This document shows, piece by piece, positions 8,169 to 17,199 of a stretch of DNA of 64,000 bases; position 1 is the first letter of the stretch, and each line of letters starts with the position of its first letter. Made by a program: the position numbers and the translations under genes. Source of the DNA: JAPPHA01 sp965220985. GTDB taxonomy: Bacteria; Pseudomonadota; Alphaproteobacteria; Rhodobacterales; Rhodobacteraceae. The stretch covers positions 4,092,001 to 4,156,000 of the forward strand of contig OZ244854.1 of assembly GCA_965220985.1 (NCBI GenBank). Reading direction: 5' to 3'. A model generated the notes under the pieces. It saw nothing but the letters and a program-made list of their open reading frames with translations, did not search any database and was not told the origin of the DNA.

Positions 8169-9667
8169 GCGCGCTTTCCATCGAGCACGGCGACCGCAAG
8201 GCTTGCCTGCTCGGTGTCGTCGAACGGGTGAACGTCGTCACCGATCACTTGTTCCGCCTCGTGCCCCTTGCCGGCGACGAGCAACGCATCACCGTGTTCG
8301 AGCATGCGGACACCCTCCAGAATCGCATGGGCCCTGTCGCCGACATTCATCGCATCCGGGCACCCTTGCAAGACCTGGGATCGGATTTCGGCCGGATCCT
8401 CGTGACGCGGATTGTCGTCAGTCACGATGACCCGATCGGCATGATCCTTCGCCGCTTTCCCCATCAGCGGACGCTTGCCCGTGTCGCGATCCCCGCCTGC
8501 CCCGAAAACGACTGCGATCTTGCCCCTGACATGCGGACGCAACGCCTGCAACGCCGCTTCAAGCGCATCCGGGGTGTGCGCGTAATCGACAAACACGGCG
8601 GCACCATTGTCACGACGGGCCGCGAACTGCATGCGTCCCGGGACGGTCGTCAGCGACTCAAGCGCGCCAACAACGCGCTCGACATCCTCGCCGCACATGA
8701 TCGCAAGACCGGCTGCCACAAGCACGTTCTCGGCTTGAAAGCCTCCGATCAGGCCGAGGCGCAGTCCGATCACGTGACCTTGAAACCGGTAGCGAATCGA
8801 TTGCCCGGTTTCCTCGAACCGCTCGTCCAGGATGCTCAGATCGCCCTCGCCTCCACAACCGACCAGGCAAAGTTCCAGTCCCCGTTCACGGGCGATCTCG
8901 ATGATTGCGGGAGCGCGATCCGCCTGCAGATTGACGACAGCCGCGCCGTGCGGGGGCATGACTTCGGAGAACAGCCGCGCCTTTTTCGAGAAATACTCGT
9001 CAAGGTCATCGTGATAATCGAGGTGATCGCGCGAAAAATTCGTGAAGGCCGCAGCCATGAGTTCAACACCGTCGAGACGGTGCTGGGCAAGCCCGTGGCT
9101 CGACGCCTCGATGACCGCATGGGTGATCTGCTGATCATCCATGCTCGCGAGATGCCGATGAAGCGTGACCGGGTCCGGCGTCGTGTGTTGCAAGCGAGCG
9201 CTCATCGCGCCGTGAACTCCGAGCGTTCCGACACTGGCCGCCCGATGTTCCAACCGCTCCCAGATCTGCCGGACAAAATGAGCAACCGAGGTCTTGCCGT
9301 TGGTTCCGGTGACAGCCGCGACGATCTCCGGTTGGCGGCCAAAGTACCTGGCCGCCGCGACACTGAACGCCTTTCTCGGGTTGTCGGCGACAATGAACGA
9401 GACATCGGCGGGCGGACCGTCGCGCATCGCGATCTCGAATCCCTCGGGGTCGGTCAGCACCGTGGCTGCTCCGCATTCGATCGCCTGCCGGGCAAAGACC
9501 GCGCCGTGATGCAGAGAGCCGGGAAGTGCGGCGAACAGAAATCCAGGTCGGGCGCTGCGGCTGTCCGCCGACAGCCCGGTGACACGCTGGTCGTGCAAGG
9601 CGCCATGGGTCGGCCGCAATCCCAGGGCTTTCAGACACGTCTCAGGTTGGCTGACGACGCTGTTCAC
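8165..9667 (-). CDS. murE: UDP-MurNAc-L-Ala-D-Glu:meso-diaminopimelate ligase
   Basis: A roughly 500-residue Mur ligase. The ATP loop is in AVTGTNGKTSVAHF, and the C-terminal DNPRHEDP contains the DNPR signature that selects meso-diaminopimelate over lysine, so the wall is the normal Gram-negative type. The start is uncertain. The frame is open up to a TTG at 9700, which would overlap the ftsI end by 59 nt. The GTG at 9667 shortens this to 26 nt and still leaves the VTGLSADSR motif at a normal distance from the N-terminus. None of the candidate starts has a strong ribosome site, suggesting reinitiation after ftsI. Confidence 0.95.
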   Translation of the reverse strand: MNSVVSQPETCLKALGLRPTHGALHDQRVTGLSADSRSARPGFLFAALPGSLHHGAVFARQAIECGAATVLTDPEGFEIAMRDGPPADVSFIVADNPRKAFSVAAARYFGRQPEIVAAVTGTNGKTSVAHFVRQIWERLEHRAASVGTLGVHGAMSARLQHTTPDPVTLHRHLASMDDQQITHAVIEASSHGLAQHRLDGVELMAAAFTNFSRDHLDYHDDLDEYFSKKARLFSEVMPPHGAAVVNLQADRAPAIIEIARERGLELCLVGCGGEGDLSILDERFEETGQSIRYRFQGHVIGLRLGLIGGFQAENVLVAAGLAIMCGEDVERVVGALESLTTVPGRMQFAARRDNGAAVFVDYAHTPDALEAALQALRPHVRGKIAVVFGAGGDRDTGKRPLMGKAAKDHADRVIVTDDNPRHEDPAEIRSQVLQGCPDAMNVGDRAHAILEGVRMLEHGDALLVAGKGHEAEQVIGDDVHPFDDTEQASLAVAVLDGKRA

Positions 9668-11480
9668 TTTGATTGCCAAGGCTGGCTGTGCAGTTGCCAA
9701 GCGCCGGTGGTCCGCTGTCGGTCATCAGCCACGAGTCCGGATAGTCCGCCGGTCGCAGACCCAGCAACGGCGCGACCCGATGGATGATCGAACTGGCGAT
9801 CGGGACCGTGGTCCAGCCGGCGGTCCTTTGGTTCTTGCCATCGATTTCGATTTCCGGCTCGTCGGCCATGACGACCAGAACGTATTCCGGTCGATAGGCG
9901 GGGAACATGGTTGCGAAGGTCGATACCACCCGATCGTCGTAATATCCGCCGTTGGGCGAGACCTTGTCGGCAGTGCCGGTCTTGCCGCCGATGTGATACG
10001 GGTTTTTTCGGGCGATGGTGGCGGTTCCGTGCACGACCACGCCTCTCAGGAATTCACGCAAGACGTTCGCATTCCTCGATTTTATCACTCGCTTGCCCGT
10101 GACGGGTCCGTCCTTCTTGCGCAGTGTCGGGTCGAGCAGGATTCCGCCGTTCGCGATCGCCGCGTATGACGAGGCGAGCCGCAACGGCGAGACCGAAAGT
10201 CCGTGACCATAGGACACCGTGACCGTCGTGGACTTTCTCCAGACCTTTGGCACGATCGGTTTTGCGCCTGCCGCCTCGGTCAATTCGATTTTCACGGGTT
10301 CGAAATAGCCGAGGCTGGACAGAAACTCCTTCTGTTTCGCGCGACCCATGCAAAGCGCGATGCGCGCGACACCGACGTTCGATGATTCGATGATGATGTC
10401 GCGAACCGACATCCTGGGGCCGTGGTACTTGAAATCCGAAACCCTGTTTCCGCCGACCACGAGCGGCTGGGTGGTGTCGATCATGGTTGTCGGTCCGAGC
10501 TGTCCGGATTCGAGTCCCATGGCGACCGTCAGGATCTTCTGGGCGGACCCCAGTTCGTAGATGCCCTGGACCGCATGGTTGAACAGCGGACTGTCGGCGG
10601 GGTCGGTGTTCTTCGGCAATGGAGGCCTGGAATTCGGGTCGAAATCCGGCAGCGACACCATGGCGATCACTTCCCCGGTGTGAACATCCATGAGAATTGC
10701 CGACCCCTTCGGAGCGTTCACGAGGTCAAGACCATCGGCGAGTATCTGTCGCATGGCGGCCTGCACGGAGAGGTCGATCGAAAGTGCCAGCGGCCTGCTG
10801 CTGCGCGCCGGTCGGCCAAGTTCCTGGTCGAAAAAGCCTTCGACACCGCCGACTCCGACAAGCTCGACCCCGTCCAGGCCTGCCTCGCCGTTGCGAACGC
10901 CGCCCAGCACGTGGGCCGCCAGTCGGCCGTTGGGATAGAATCGCACATCGCGTTCTCCGATGATCAGCCCGGGATCGCCGATGTCATGAACCGCCTGGTG
11001 CTGTTCGGGGCTCAACTCCTTGCGAAGCCAGATGAATTTCTTCCTGCCGTTGAAATCACCGAGGAGTTCGTCTGCGTCGAACTCCGGAAAAATCCTTTCG
11101 AGCGCCAGCGACGTGCCCTCCGGATCCACCATGATGCCGGGAGCCGCAGCAAGCGTCTTCGCCTTGACATTGACGGCAAGCAGGTTTCCGTTTCGGTCGT
11201 GGATTTCCGCCCGTTGCATGCCGGCGCTTGAGTCGGTTCCACCCTTCGCTTCTTGGCGAGCGTTGGTCAGGAGTGTCATCTGCACGGCAACCACGAGGAA
11301 GCAAGCGGACAGGAAGACCAGCAGGAAGGACAGGCGACGACCCGATTTCCGTTCTGCCGGACCGCTTTGACCGCCCCCTTCGATGGCGGAATTTCGACCG
11401 GCAAAATCGCCAACTCGGCGGCCGATGCCCGCCATGTCCCTGACCGATCGGGCGAAGCCGGAATTGAATGGCGTGTTCAC
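9642..11480 (-). CDS. ftsI: Septal peptidoglycan transpeptidase (PBP3)
   Basis: A 612-residue class B penicillin-binding protein that cross-links septal peptidoglycan with FtsW. A cytoplasmic tail of about 49 residues precedes a single membrane helix near 50-71. A non-catalytic module follows, then the transpeptidase domain with SAQK (Ser312-Lys315), SSN (366-368) and KTGT (500-503). The SxxK core is intact, although most FtsI proteins have STFK or STMK, so the two middle residues are unusual. The GTG start overlaps the ftsL stop by 4 nt. The C-terminal 20 codons overlap the possible 5' end of murE. Confidence 0.96.
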   Translation of the reverse strand: MNTPFNSGFARSVRDMAGIGRRVGDFAGRNSAIEGGGQSGPAERKSGRRLSFLLVFLSACFLVVAVQMTLLTNARQEAKGGTDSSAGMQRAEIHDRNGNLLAVNVKAKTLAAAPGIMVDPEGTSLALERIFPEFDADELLGDFNGRKKFIWLRKELSPEQHQAVHDIGDPGLIIGERDVRFYPNGRLAAHVLGGVRNGEAGLDGVELVGVGGVEGFFDQELGRPARSSRPLALSIDLSVQAAMRQILADGLDLVNAPKGSAILMDVHTGEVIAMVSLPDFDPNSRPPLPKNTDPADSPLFNHAVQGIYELGSAQKILTVAMGLESGQLGPTTMIDTTQPLVVGGNRVSDFKYHGPRMSVRDIIIESSNVGVARIALCMGRAKQKEFLSSLGYFEPVKIELTEAAGAKPIVPKVWRKSTTVTVSYGHGLSVSPLRLASSYAAIANGGILLDPTLRKKDGPVTGKRVIKSRNANVLREFLRGVVVHGTATIARKNPYHIGGKTGTADKVSPNGGYYDDRVVSTFATMFPAYRPEYVLVVMADEPEIEIDGKNQRTAGWTTVPIASSIIHRVAPLLGLRPADYPDSWLMTDSGPPALGNCTASLGNQSEQRRQPT

Positions 11481-11827
11481 GACGGACCTCCAGCCGGCCT
11501 GGGCCGCAAGTCGAGAGCGACGAATCCCGGCTCGACAACGGGTCTCAGTTCGATCTGCGAAATCGCCCCGAACCTCGTGTCAGCGATGGGGGTCAGCACC
11601 GGATCACCCCCGATCATTGCCACGAGGCGTTCGAGACGGGCGGGCCGGTTCAGATATGCCCACTCAGCCCTCAGCATTTCGATGCGGTTGGTTTCTCGGG
11701 CGATTTGGCGCTCGACATCTTCGAGCTGCTTGATGCTTGCACGGGTCTTGATGTTCTCCTGGTATGCCCAAACGGCACAGACGAACACCGTGAGGACGCA
11801 CGCAATGTTGAGGGTGGCCCGCAGCAT
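11477..11827 (-). CDS. ftsL: Cell division protein FtsL
   Basis: A 116-residue bitopic protein: a short N-terminus, one membrane helix near residues 3-22 (NIACVLTVFVCAVWAYQ) and a periplasmic coiled-coil-like stretch (IKTRASIKQLEDVERQIARE), ending in a Pro/Arg-rich tail. This architecture and its position between rsmH and ftsI mark the alphaproteobacterial FtsL, which with FtsB and FtsQ activates FtsWI. The ATG at 11827 forms a TGATG junction with the rsmH stop; a GTG one codon earlier is also possible. Sequence conservation in the family is poor, so the call leans on context. Confidence 0.88.
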   Translation of the reverse strand: MLRATLNIACVLTVFVCAVWAYQENIKTRASIKQLEDVERQIARETNRIEMLRAEWAYLNRPARLERLVAMIGGDPVLTPIADTRFGAISQIELRPVVEPGFVALDLRPRPAGGPS

Positions 11828-12861
11828 CACAGCACCCTCGAGGGCGCGATGACAGGGATGCCCAATGCGGCCAGCAATTCGGATCCCTCCCCTGCAAAGG
11901 GCCCAGGTTCGACGTCGTTTCGTCGCGCGATTCTGAGGCGCGCAGACCGCGCGCGCGGATTCGCGGCGATTTCCTCGCTCGACGCCTTGTGCGCCTTGCC
12001 CTTGAGCACGTCGAACCTCGCCGGTTCGTTACTGACCGGCGGGGCATGGCGATTGACCGCAGGCGCTTCGACATGTCCACGCATGAAACGCTTCACCAGC
12101 CTGTCTTCGAGGGAGTGAAAGCTGATCGCAGCCAGCAGTCCGCCATTGGCGAGTGCCCTTTCGGCAGCGGCAAGGCCCTTCGCGAGACTGACCAGCTCCT
12201 CGTTGACCACAATTCTGAGCGCCTGAAACGAACGCGTTGCGGGGTGCTGCCCGCGTTTCCCGCGCCGCGCGCCGCCAGCGGCGATGACGGTAGCCAGCTC
12301 TGACGTCGTGGTGATGGGCGACTGCTCTCTTGCGGCAACGATCCGCTTTGCAATGCGACGCGACGCCCGTTCCTCGCCGTAAACACGCAGGATCTCGGCG
12401 AGGGCCGCCTCGCTTGCCCGATTGACGATGTCGGCCGCCGATATTCCCGATCCGGACATCCGCATGTCGAGAGGTCCGTCACGCATCAACGAAAACCCGC
12501 GATGCGCATTGTCCAGTTGCATCGACGACAGGCCGACATCGAGAACGATCCCATCGATCATTGATTCACAATGTTGCCTTGCGACAGTCTCGAGCGATGC
12601 GAAATTGCCCTCGACCAGCGTCAGCCGGTCACCGTAATGCGGAGCCCACTCCTGCGCCATGTTCAGGCATTCCGGGTCGCGATCCAGCGCGATGACCCTG
12701 TCTGCACCTTCGTCGAGCAGAGCCCGTGTATAACCGCCGGCGCCGAGGGTGCCGTCGATCCAGCATCCGCTGATCGGTGAGGCGGCCTTGAGGAAAGTTC
12801 CGAGCAGGACAGGAACATGACCGGTTGATTGCCGTTCACCTAGGACGGCAAGCATCGTCAT
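11827..12861 (-). CDS. rsmH: 16S rRNA (cytosine-1402-N4)-methyltransferase
   Basis: A 344-residue MraW/RsmH enzyme that methylates C1402 in the decoding centre of 16S rRNA. The SAM-binding motif is in WIDGTLGAGGYTRALLDEGA near residues 34-53, followed by VIALDRDPE, GIVLDVGLSSMQLD, RGFSLMRDGPLDMRM and ISFHSLEDRLVKRF near 245, all family signatures. It overlaps mraZ by an ATGA junction and ftsL by TGATG. Confidence 0.96.
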   Translation of the reverse strand: MTMLAVLGERQSTGHVPVLLGTFLKAASPISGCWIDGTLGAGGYTRALLDEGADRVIALDRDPECLNMAQEWAPHYGDRLTLVEGNFASLETVARQHCESMIDGIVLDVGLSSMQLDNAHRGFSLMRDGPLDMRMSGSGISAADIVNRASEAALAEILRVYGEERASRRIAKRIVAAREQSPITTTSELATVIAAGGARRGKRGQHPATRSFQALRIVVNEELVSLAKGLAAAERALANGGLLAAISFHSLEDRLVKRFMRGHVEAPAVNRHAPPVSNEPARFDVLKGKAHKASSEEIAANPRARSARLRIARRNDVEPGPFAGEGSELLAALGIPVIAPSRVL

Positions 12862-13421
12862 TCATCCCGTTTCTTTTTCTTGCTCCGGTGCCGTTTGCCC
12901 GAACCGTTTCCTTTCGCGCGATCATCGAGCAGCTGGAGCGGATGGAAGCTGTCGCCGTGTTCCTCGACGAGCTTGCTCATGAAGTCTTCGTGTTTCAGCG
13001 TTTCCTTCTCGTAGTCTGCCGGGTTCCAGATCTCGAAGCTGTCGCCGGAACCAACGAAGGTGACGTCGCTGCCGATTCCGAGCTTGGTTCTGACATGGGC
13101 ATTGAGCAGCAGCCGGCCCGTGTCATCGAGCTGCGCGTCATACTTGCGCGTGTTGTAGAACCAGTCCAGCCAGCGACGTTCGAGCGAACCCAGGTCCAAT
13201 TTCTTGATCCGCTTGATGATTCGCTGCATCGAAATCTCGGAGTAGCATTCGACGTGACAGGTCTGGCTGGATCCGTAGACCACGTGAACCACTGGCCTTT
13301 CGCCGGACTTCCGGTCCGGATCTCCGACCTCGAGCGCACGGCGAAACGCTGCGGGAACAGCGACCCGGCCCTTTGAGTCAACCTTGTGGGATGATTCACC
13401 GCTGAATTGCAACGTGACCAA
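12858..13421 (-). CDS. mraZ: Transcriptional regulator MraZ
   Basis: A double SpoVT/AbrB-like DNA-binding protein that represses the dcw operon. The first domain contains SSHKVDSKGRVAVPAAFRRA, the second YDAQLDDTGRLLLNAHVR. The start chosen is the TTG at 13421, preceded by GAGG with a 7-nt spacer, giving 187 residues. The frame stays open to another TTG at 13454, which lacks a site. The C-terminus is extended by a Lys/Arg-rich tail ending KRHRSKKKKRDE, absent from short MraZ proteins and perhaps adding nonspecific DNA affinity. As first gene of the cluster it probably autoregulates through the repeat array near 13681-13732. Confidence 0.93.
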   Translation of the reverse strand: MVTLQFSGESSHKVDSKGRVAVPAAFRRALEVGDPDRKSGERPVVHVVYGSSQTCHVECYSEISMQRIIKRIKKLDLGSLERRWLDWFYNTRKYDAQLDDTGRLLLNAHVRTKLGIGSDVTFVGSGDSFEIWNPADYEKETLKHEDFMSKLVEEHGDSFHPLQLLDDRAKGNGSGKRHRSKKKKRDE

Positions 13422-13680
13422 CTTGTTGCCTCGTTTCAGCGTCTTGATGAACAACCTGACGGATCAACGCTTGCCTCTCCTCATGATCCGCAGTGGACAC
13501 CTGGTTTGGTGGGGTCCGGTCCGCCCTTTGGGGGGAGAATTGACTGTGGCGGACCGGACTGTTCGCCGCCCTACTGTCGTTGCCGCCTCATGTTTTTTGT
13601 TGCCTTTGGGAGGGACCTGCTCGACTTCGGTTTCTTTTGGTCGGCAAACGTGTCAGCCACGGCGCACATTGCCATGTCAT

Positions 13681-13732
13681 TCTGCCTTTTCAACCCATTT
13701 CATGCATTTTTCTGCCACTTTGCCCCACTACT
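13681..13732 (-). promoter_or_regulatory. Possible MraZ box (10-nt periodic repeats)
   Basis: Read on the minus strand, the sequence shows GTGGGGCAAA, GTGGCAGAAA, AATGCATGAA, ATGGGTTGAA and AAGGCAGAAT in direct 10-nt succession. MraZ recognises several TGGG-type repeats spaced by 10 nt upstream of its own gene, so this matches in period and partly in sequence; three of the five units keep TGG. A weak promoter-like stretch (GTGACA, then TAGATA) lies just upstream at about 13745-13770. The array is roughly 260 bases from the mraZ start, farther than in E. coli. The leader between 13422 and 13680 contains no recognised gene. Confidence 0.4.
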
Positions 13733-13983
13733 TTCATATCTATCTGTTATTGAACGTTATTTTTGTCACCCTGATTCCTTCGTTACGTCGACATGTCCAG
13801 CGAACAAAGATTGAACATGGGCATGTTTCGATCTGATGTCGTGATTCCACGGGGTCAGTCGCGCACGATTCGCCGTTTGTGAATGGCATCCATTGGTGAA
13901 TCACCACGCACGAAAGAGCATTGCCCGCAAATGAACGATCGAGGCGGCTTGACCGCCACGACAAACCGCCGAATCCTTGAAGG

Positions 13984-14361
13984 GCAGATGGCCTGTAAGC
14001 CGGATTCTGTTCAGGGACATGCCCCTTGATGGCCATTCATCTGGGCCTGCCGTCACCGACAGGCTCTTGCGGCCTACCCGAAACACCAGGCTGAAGCGGC
14101 CTCGACCTCGGGGGTCTTGACGTGTTTCCTATTTGACCTTGCTCCCGGCGGGGCTTGCCGTGCCATCCGCGTTGCCGCAGATGCGGTGGGCTCTTACTCC
14201 ACCGTTTCACCATTGCCCGCATGGGCGGGCTGTCTGTTCTCTGTGGCGCTTTCCCTCGGGTTTCCCCGGCCGGGCGTTACCCGGCACCGTTGCTCCATGG
14301 AGTCCGGACTTTCCTCACCTGCTGGCTTGCGCTCGCCCGGTGCGACCATCCGGCCATCTGC
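13984..14361 (-). ncRNA. rnpB: RNase P RNA (bacterial type A)
   Basis: The catalytic RNA of RNase P, which trims 5' leaders of pre-tRNAs. On the minus strand the universal core GAGGAAAGTCCGGACTCC is followed by the GGTGAAACGGTGGAGTAAGAG region, and near the 3' end by ACAGAATCCGGCTTACAGG, all hallmarks of type A RNA. The ends GCAGATGGCC (14361-14352) and GGCCATCTGC (13993-13984) are perfect complements forming helix P1, which fixes both boundaries and gives about 378 nt. The 5' end sits 7 nt downstream of a good -10 box. Open reading frames across this interval are artefacts. Confidence 0.97.
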
Positions 14362-14367
14362 GAGGGT

Positions 14368-14396
14368 TACCTATGATCAGGTCGGTACAAGGTCAA
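14368..14396 (-). promoter_or_regulatory. rnpB promoter
   Basis: On the minus strand TTGACC (14396-14391), a 17-nt spacer and TAGGTA (14373-14368) precede the predicted RNA 5' end at 14361 by 7 nt. The -35 overlaps the last codon of the upstream amidase gene. Its agreement with the P1-based 5' end supports it. Confidence 0.65.
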
Positions 14397-15169
14397 TCGA
14401 ACTTTGCCGGGAAATTTCGGGCAAGATTGGCCACAGCGGCAACGTCGCGATCGCTCGGACAGTCCGGATCCTGTGCTTCAAAACGCCAAACTTGCGGGCG
14501 AAAGCGGATGCGAAACGCTGCGAGAATCTGTCGCCATCTCGTCTCGTCATCGCTTGGTGCAACATAACCAAAGCGCCCAGCTGCCTGCTGAAATGCCCGC
14601 CAGCGATCGCGGTCGACATGATCTAGGGACGTCACGTCCTCGGCGCTGTTTCTTTCCGGGTCGGTTTCGTCGAACCAGACCGAGAGGCCCGACCGCGCAA
14701 GGCGTTTCCAGTCGAAAGCGGGTCCGGGATCGATCTTGCGACCAGGCGCCATGTCCGAATGCCCGATCACCCTCGCGGGGTAAATGTTCCAGCGCTGCAG
14801 GATCGTTCGCAGCAGTTCTTCCAGCCGCGCCATTTGCGGCTCGGGGAACGGCGGGAACACGTCGTCAGGCCCTTGATTGGCGAGTTCGATTCCGATCGAG
14901 TGCGAATTGATGTCCGCCTGGCCGCCCCACGACCCGCGACCTGCGTGCCATGCGCGCATCGTTTCCGGGACGAGGCTGAAGAGCGTTCCGTCTTCCGCGA
15001 TCAGGTAATGACACGAGACTTCCGTCGCCCGATCCCTGAGCCGTTCAAGGGCCTCGATGGCGCTCGGCATCCCCGTGTAATGCAAGACGACCATCGAGGG
15101 TGGCCCGCCGTGGCGTCTTGGGCCAAAGTTTGGCGAAGGATGTGTCGGTTTATCGGCGAAATCGATCAT
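14393..15169 (-). CDS. N-acetylmuramoyl-L-alanine amidase (AmpD/AmiD type)
   Basis: A 258-residue Amidase_2 enzyme that cleaves MurNAc-L-Ala bonds. The zinc ligand motifs are VVLHYTGM near residue 30 and RVIGHSDMAPGRKIDPGPAF near 135-154, where the second His and the Lys/Asp complete the site. HSIGIELAN precedes them. The C-terminal 80 residues resemble a degenerate peptidoglycan-binding domain (WRAFQQAAGRFGY, RWRQILAAFRIRFRP), which suggests AmiD rather than cytosolic AmpD. However, no signal peptide is visible. It could serve muropeptide recycling or wall turnover. Confidence 0.88.
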   Translation of the reverse strand: MIDFADKPTHPSPNFGPRRHGGPPSMVVLHYTGMPSAIEALERLRDRATEVSCHYLIAEDGTLFSLVPETMRAWHAGRGSWGGQADINSHSIGIELANQGPDDVFPPFPEPQMARLEELLRTILQRWNIYPARVIGHSDMAPGRKIDPGPAFDWKRLARSGLSVWFDETDPERNSAEDVTSLDHVDRDRWRAFQQAAGRFGYVAPSDDETRWRQILAAFRIRFRPQVWRFEAQDPDCPSDRDVAAVANLARNFPAKFD

Positions 15170-15205
15170 GGGTGACGACCTGCCAACACGATGATCGATG
15201 GATTC

Positions 15206-16693
15206 CTACCACCACCGATCGGGAACAGCCTCGAAAGCCGCTGCCTGTTCGAGCGAGAACGCCAGGTTTAGCAGATCCGCCTCTTCGAACGGGCGTCCGA
15301 TCAGCTGAAGCCCCAGAGGAAGCCGGTCAGCATCGAGTCCGGCGGGAACCGAAATCCCGGGCAGTCCCGCGAGATTGACGGTGACCGTGAAGACATCGTT
15401 GAGGTACATCCGTACCGGATCGTCGTCCGGGATCTCGCCAAGACCAAATGCGGCGGTCGGCGTTGCCGGCGTCAGGATTGCATCAACACCGGAATCGAAG
15501 ACCTCGTCGAAGTCCCTTCGAATGAGTGTCCGAACCTTTTGGGCACGCCTGTAGTAGGCATCGTAGAACCCTTGCGACAGGACGTAGGTTCCGATCAGCA
15601 CGCGACGCCTGACTTCGGGTCCGAACCCTTCGGCGCGCGTTCGCGCATACATCTCGACGATGCCCTCATCCGACTCGTCCCCGGCACGGTAGCCGTATTT
15701 GACGCCGTCATAGCGGGCGAGATTTGACGAGGCCTCGGCCGGTGCAATGACATAGTAGGCGGGAAGCGCAAATCGCGTGTGGGGAAGCGAGACCTTGACG
15801 ACCTGAGCGCCGGCATCGCGCAGCATGTCCGCACCCTTTGCCCACAGGGCTTCGATCTCGTCGGGCATGCCGTCCTGGCGGTATTCGTCGGGAATTCCGA
15901 TTGTTTTTCCGCGAATGTCGCCGGTCAAGCAGGCCTCGAAATCGACTGTCGGCACATCAGCCGACGTGCTGTCTCTTGGATCGTGACCGGCCATCGCCTC
16001 CAGCATGATCGCGGCGTCCCGGACCGACTTGGCCAGCGGACCTGCCTGATCGAGCGACGACGCGAAGGCAATGATGCCCCAGCGCGAGCACCGACCATAG
16101 GTCGGCTTGAGTCCGGTGATGCCCGAGAACGCTGCCGGTTGACGGATCGACCCGCCTGTATCGGTGCCGGTTGCCGCGAGACAGAGGTTGGCTGCAACCG
16201 CTGCCGCCGACCCCCCCGACGATCCTCCGGGCGTGAGTTCAGTGGTCGAGCCGTTTCGACGCCACGGGCTGACGACCGGCCCGTAGGTCGAATTCAGGTT
16301 CGACGATCCCATCGCGAATTCGTCCATGTTGGTCTTGCCGACCATGACGGCTCCGGCTTTCCACAAGCGTTCGGTCACGTGACTTTCGTACTGCGGGACA
16401 AACCCGTCCAGGATGTGCGAAGCCGCCTGGGTCGAGACCCCGCGGGTACAGAACAGGTCCTTGATGCCAATGGGAATTCCGCAGAGCTTCGGCGCGTTTC
16501 CGGTCGCAAGCCGGCGGTCCGCTTCGCGTGCCATGTCGATCGCCATTTCAGGCGTCGCTGCGCAAAATGCGTTCAGGGCCTTTGCGGACTCGATTGCATC
16601 GAGACAGGAGCGGGTCAGATCTTCTGCGGACACGTCCCCGGTGCGCAGGAGATCGCGTGCGCGCGCGATGGTCAGTTTTGCCAACTCGGTCAT
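15206..16693 (-). CDS. gatA: Asp-tRNA(Asn)/Glu-tRNA(Gln) amidotransferase subunit A
   Basis: A 495-residue amidase-signature protein, the glutaminase subunit of GatCAB, which makes Gln-tRNA(Gln) and/or Asn-tRNA(Asn) by transamidation. The Ser-cisSer-Lys triad is Lys78 (GIKDLF), Ser158 (TPGGSSGGSAAA) and Ser182 (TDTGGSIRQPA). The C-terminal GLDADRLPLGLQLIG and the AFSLEQAAAFE helix are typical. gatC lies 7 nt upstream in the same operon; gatB, usually next, is not in the window. Confidence 0.96.
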   Translation of the reverse strand: MTELAKLTIARARDLLRTGDVSAEDLTRSCLDAIESAKALNAFCAATPEMAIDMAREADRRLATGNAPKLCGIPIGIKDLFCTRGVSTQAASHILDGFVPQYESHVTERLWKAGAVMVGKTNMDEFAMGSSNLNSTYGPVVSPWRRNGSTTELTPGGSSGGSAAAVAANLCLAATGTDTGGSIRQPAAFSGITGLKPTYGRCSRWGIIAFASSLDQAGPLAKSVRDAAIMLEAMAGHDPRDSTSADVPTVDFEACLTGDIRGKTIGIPDEYRQDGMPDEIEALWAKGADMLRDAGAQVVKVSLPHTRFALPAYYVIAPAEASSNLARYDGVKYGYRAGDESDEGIVEMYARTRAEGFGPEVRRRVLIGTYVLSQGFYDAYYRRAQKVRTLIRRDFDEVFDSGVDAILTPATPTAAFGLGEIPDDDPVRMYLNDVFTVTVNLAGLPGISVPAGLDADRLPLGLQLIGRPFEEADLLNLAFSLEQAAAFEAVPDRWW

Positions 16694-16700
16694 CGCGTGC

Positions 16701-16988
16701 TCACTCGACGACTTTCGGGACGACGAAAAACCCTTCCCGGCTCATTGGCGCATTGGCAAGAATCTTGGTCGCCTGGTTTCCATCGGTCACGACATCATCG
16801 CGACGCTTGAGGTCCATCGCCGTGACCGAGGTCATTGCGGGGACGTCCTCGATATCCGCTTCGGAGAGGGTGTTCATGAAGTCGAGAATCCTGTTCAGTT
16901 CGGTTGACAGGTTGTCGAGTTCATCTTCAGGCACGGCGATTCTGGCCAGATGGGCAACACGCCGCGAAACGTCTCTATCAATTGACAT
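16701..16988 (-). CDS. gatC: Asp-tRNA(Asn)/Glu-tRNA(Gln) amidotransferase subunit C
   Basis: A 95-residue GatC, the belt subunit that stabilises GatA and GatB. It shows the expected start MSIDRDVSRRVAHLARIAV, the LNRILDFMNTLSEADIEDV helix and the C-terminal REGFFVVPKVVE. The frame is open for 27 more codons upstream, but conservation begins at this ATG. It is followed by gatA after 7 nt. Confidence 0.95.
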   Translation of the reverse strand: MSIDRDVSRRVAHLARIAVPEDELDNLSTELNRILDFMNTLSEADIEDVPAMTSVTAMDLKRRDDVVTDGNQATKILANAPMSREGFFVVPKVVE

Positions 16989-17199
16989 GTTGGCCCGTCC
17001 GTCAAAGCTTTCGGGCCAATTACCCGCTCCCCTGTCGCTTGGCAACATGACAGACGAATCCAGGCACAACCGGCGTAAGGTCCGACATCACGTGTCGGCG
17101 ACGATCACCAAAAAGCTCGCCACCTGCCAAACAAAGCACCCCGATTTGACTCCGAGGCGCGACACATCTGTCGGCAGAGCCACCAGGCCACAGATCCGG

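Noticed and set aside
8150..9787. A 545-codon plus-strand frame
   Set aside because: Antisense to murE and the ftsI end; high GC leaves few stops on the opposite strand, and its residues look random (Arg/His-rich).
13984..14361. Several open frames of 60-170 codons on both strands
   Set aside because: The interval is RNase P RNA, with conserved core and complementary ends; the frames are by-products.
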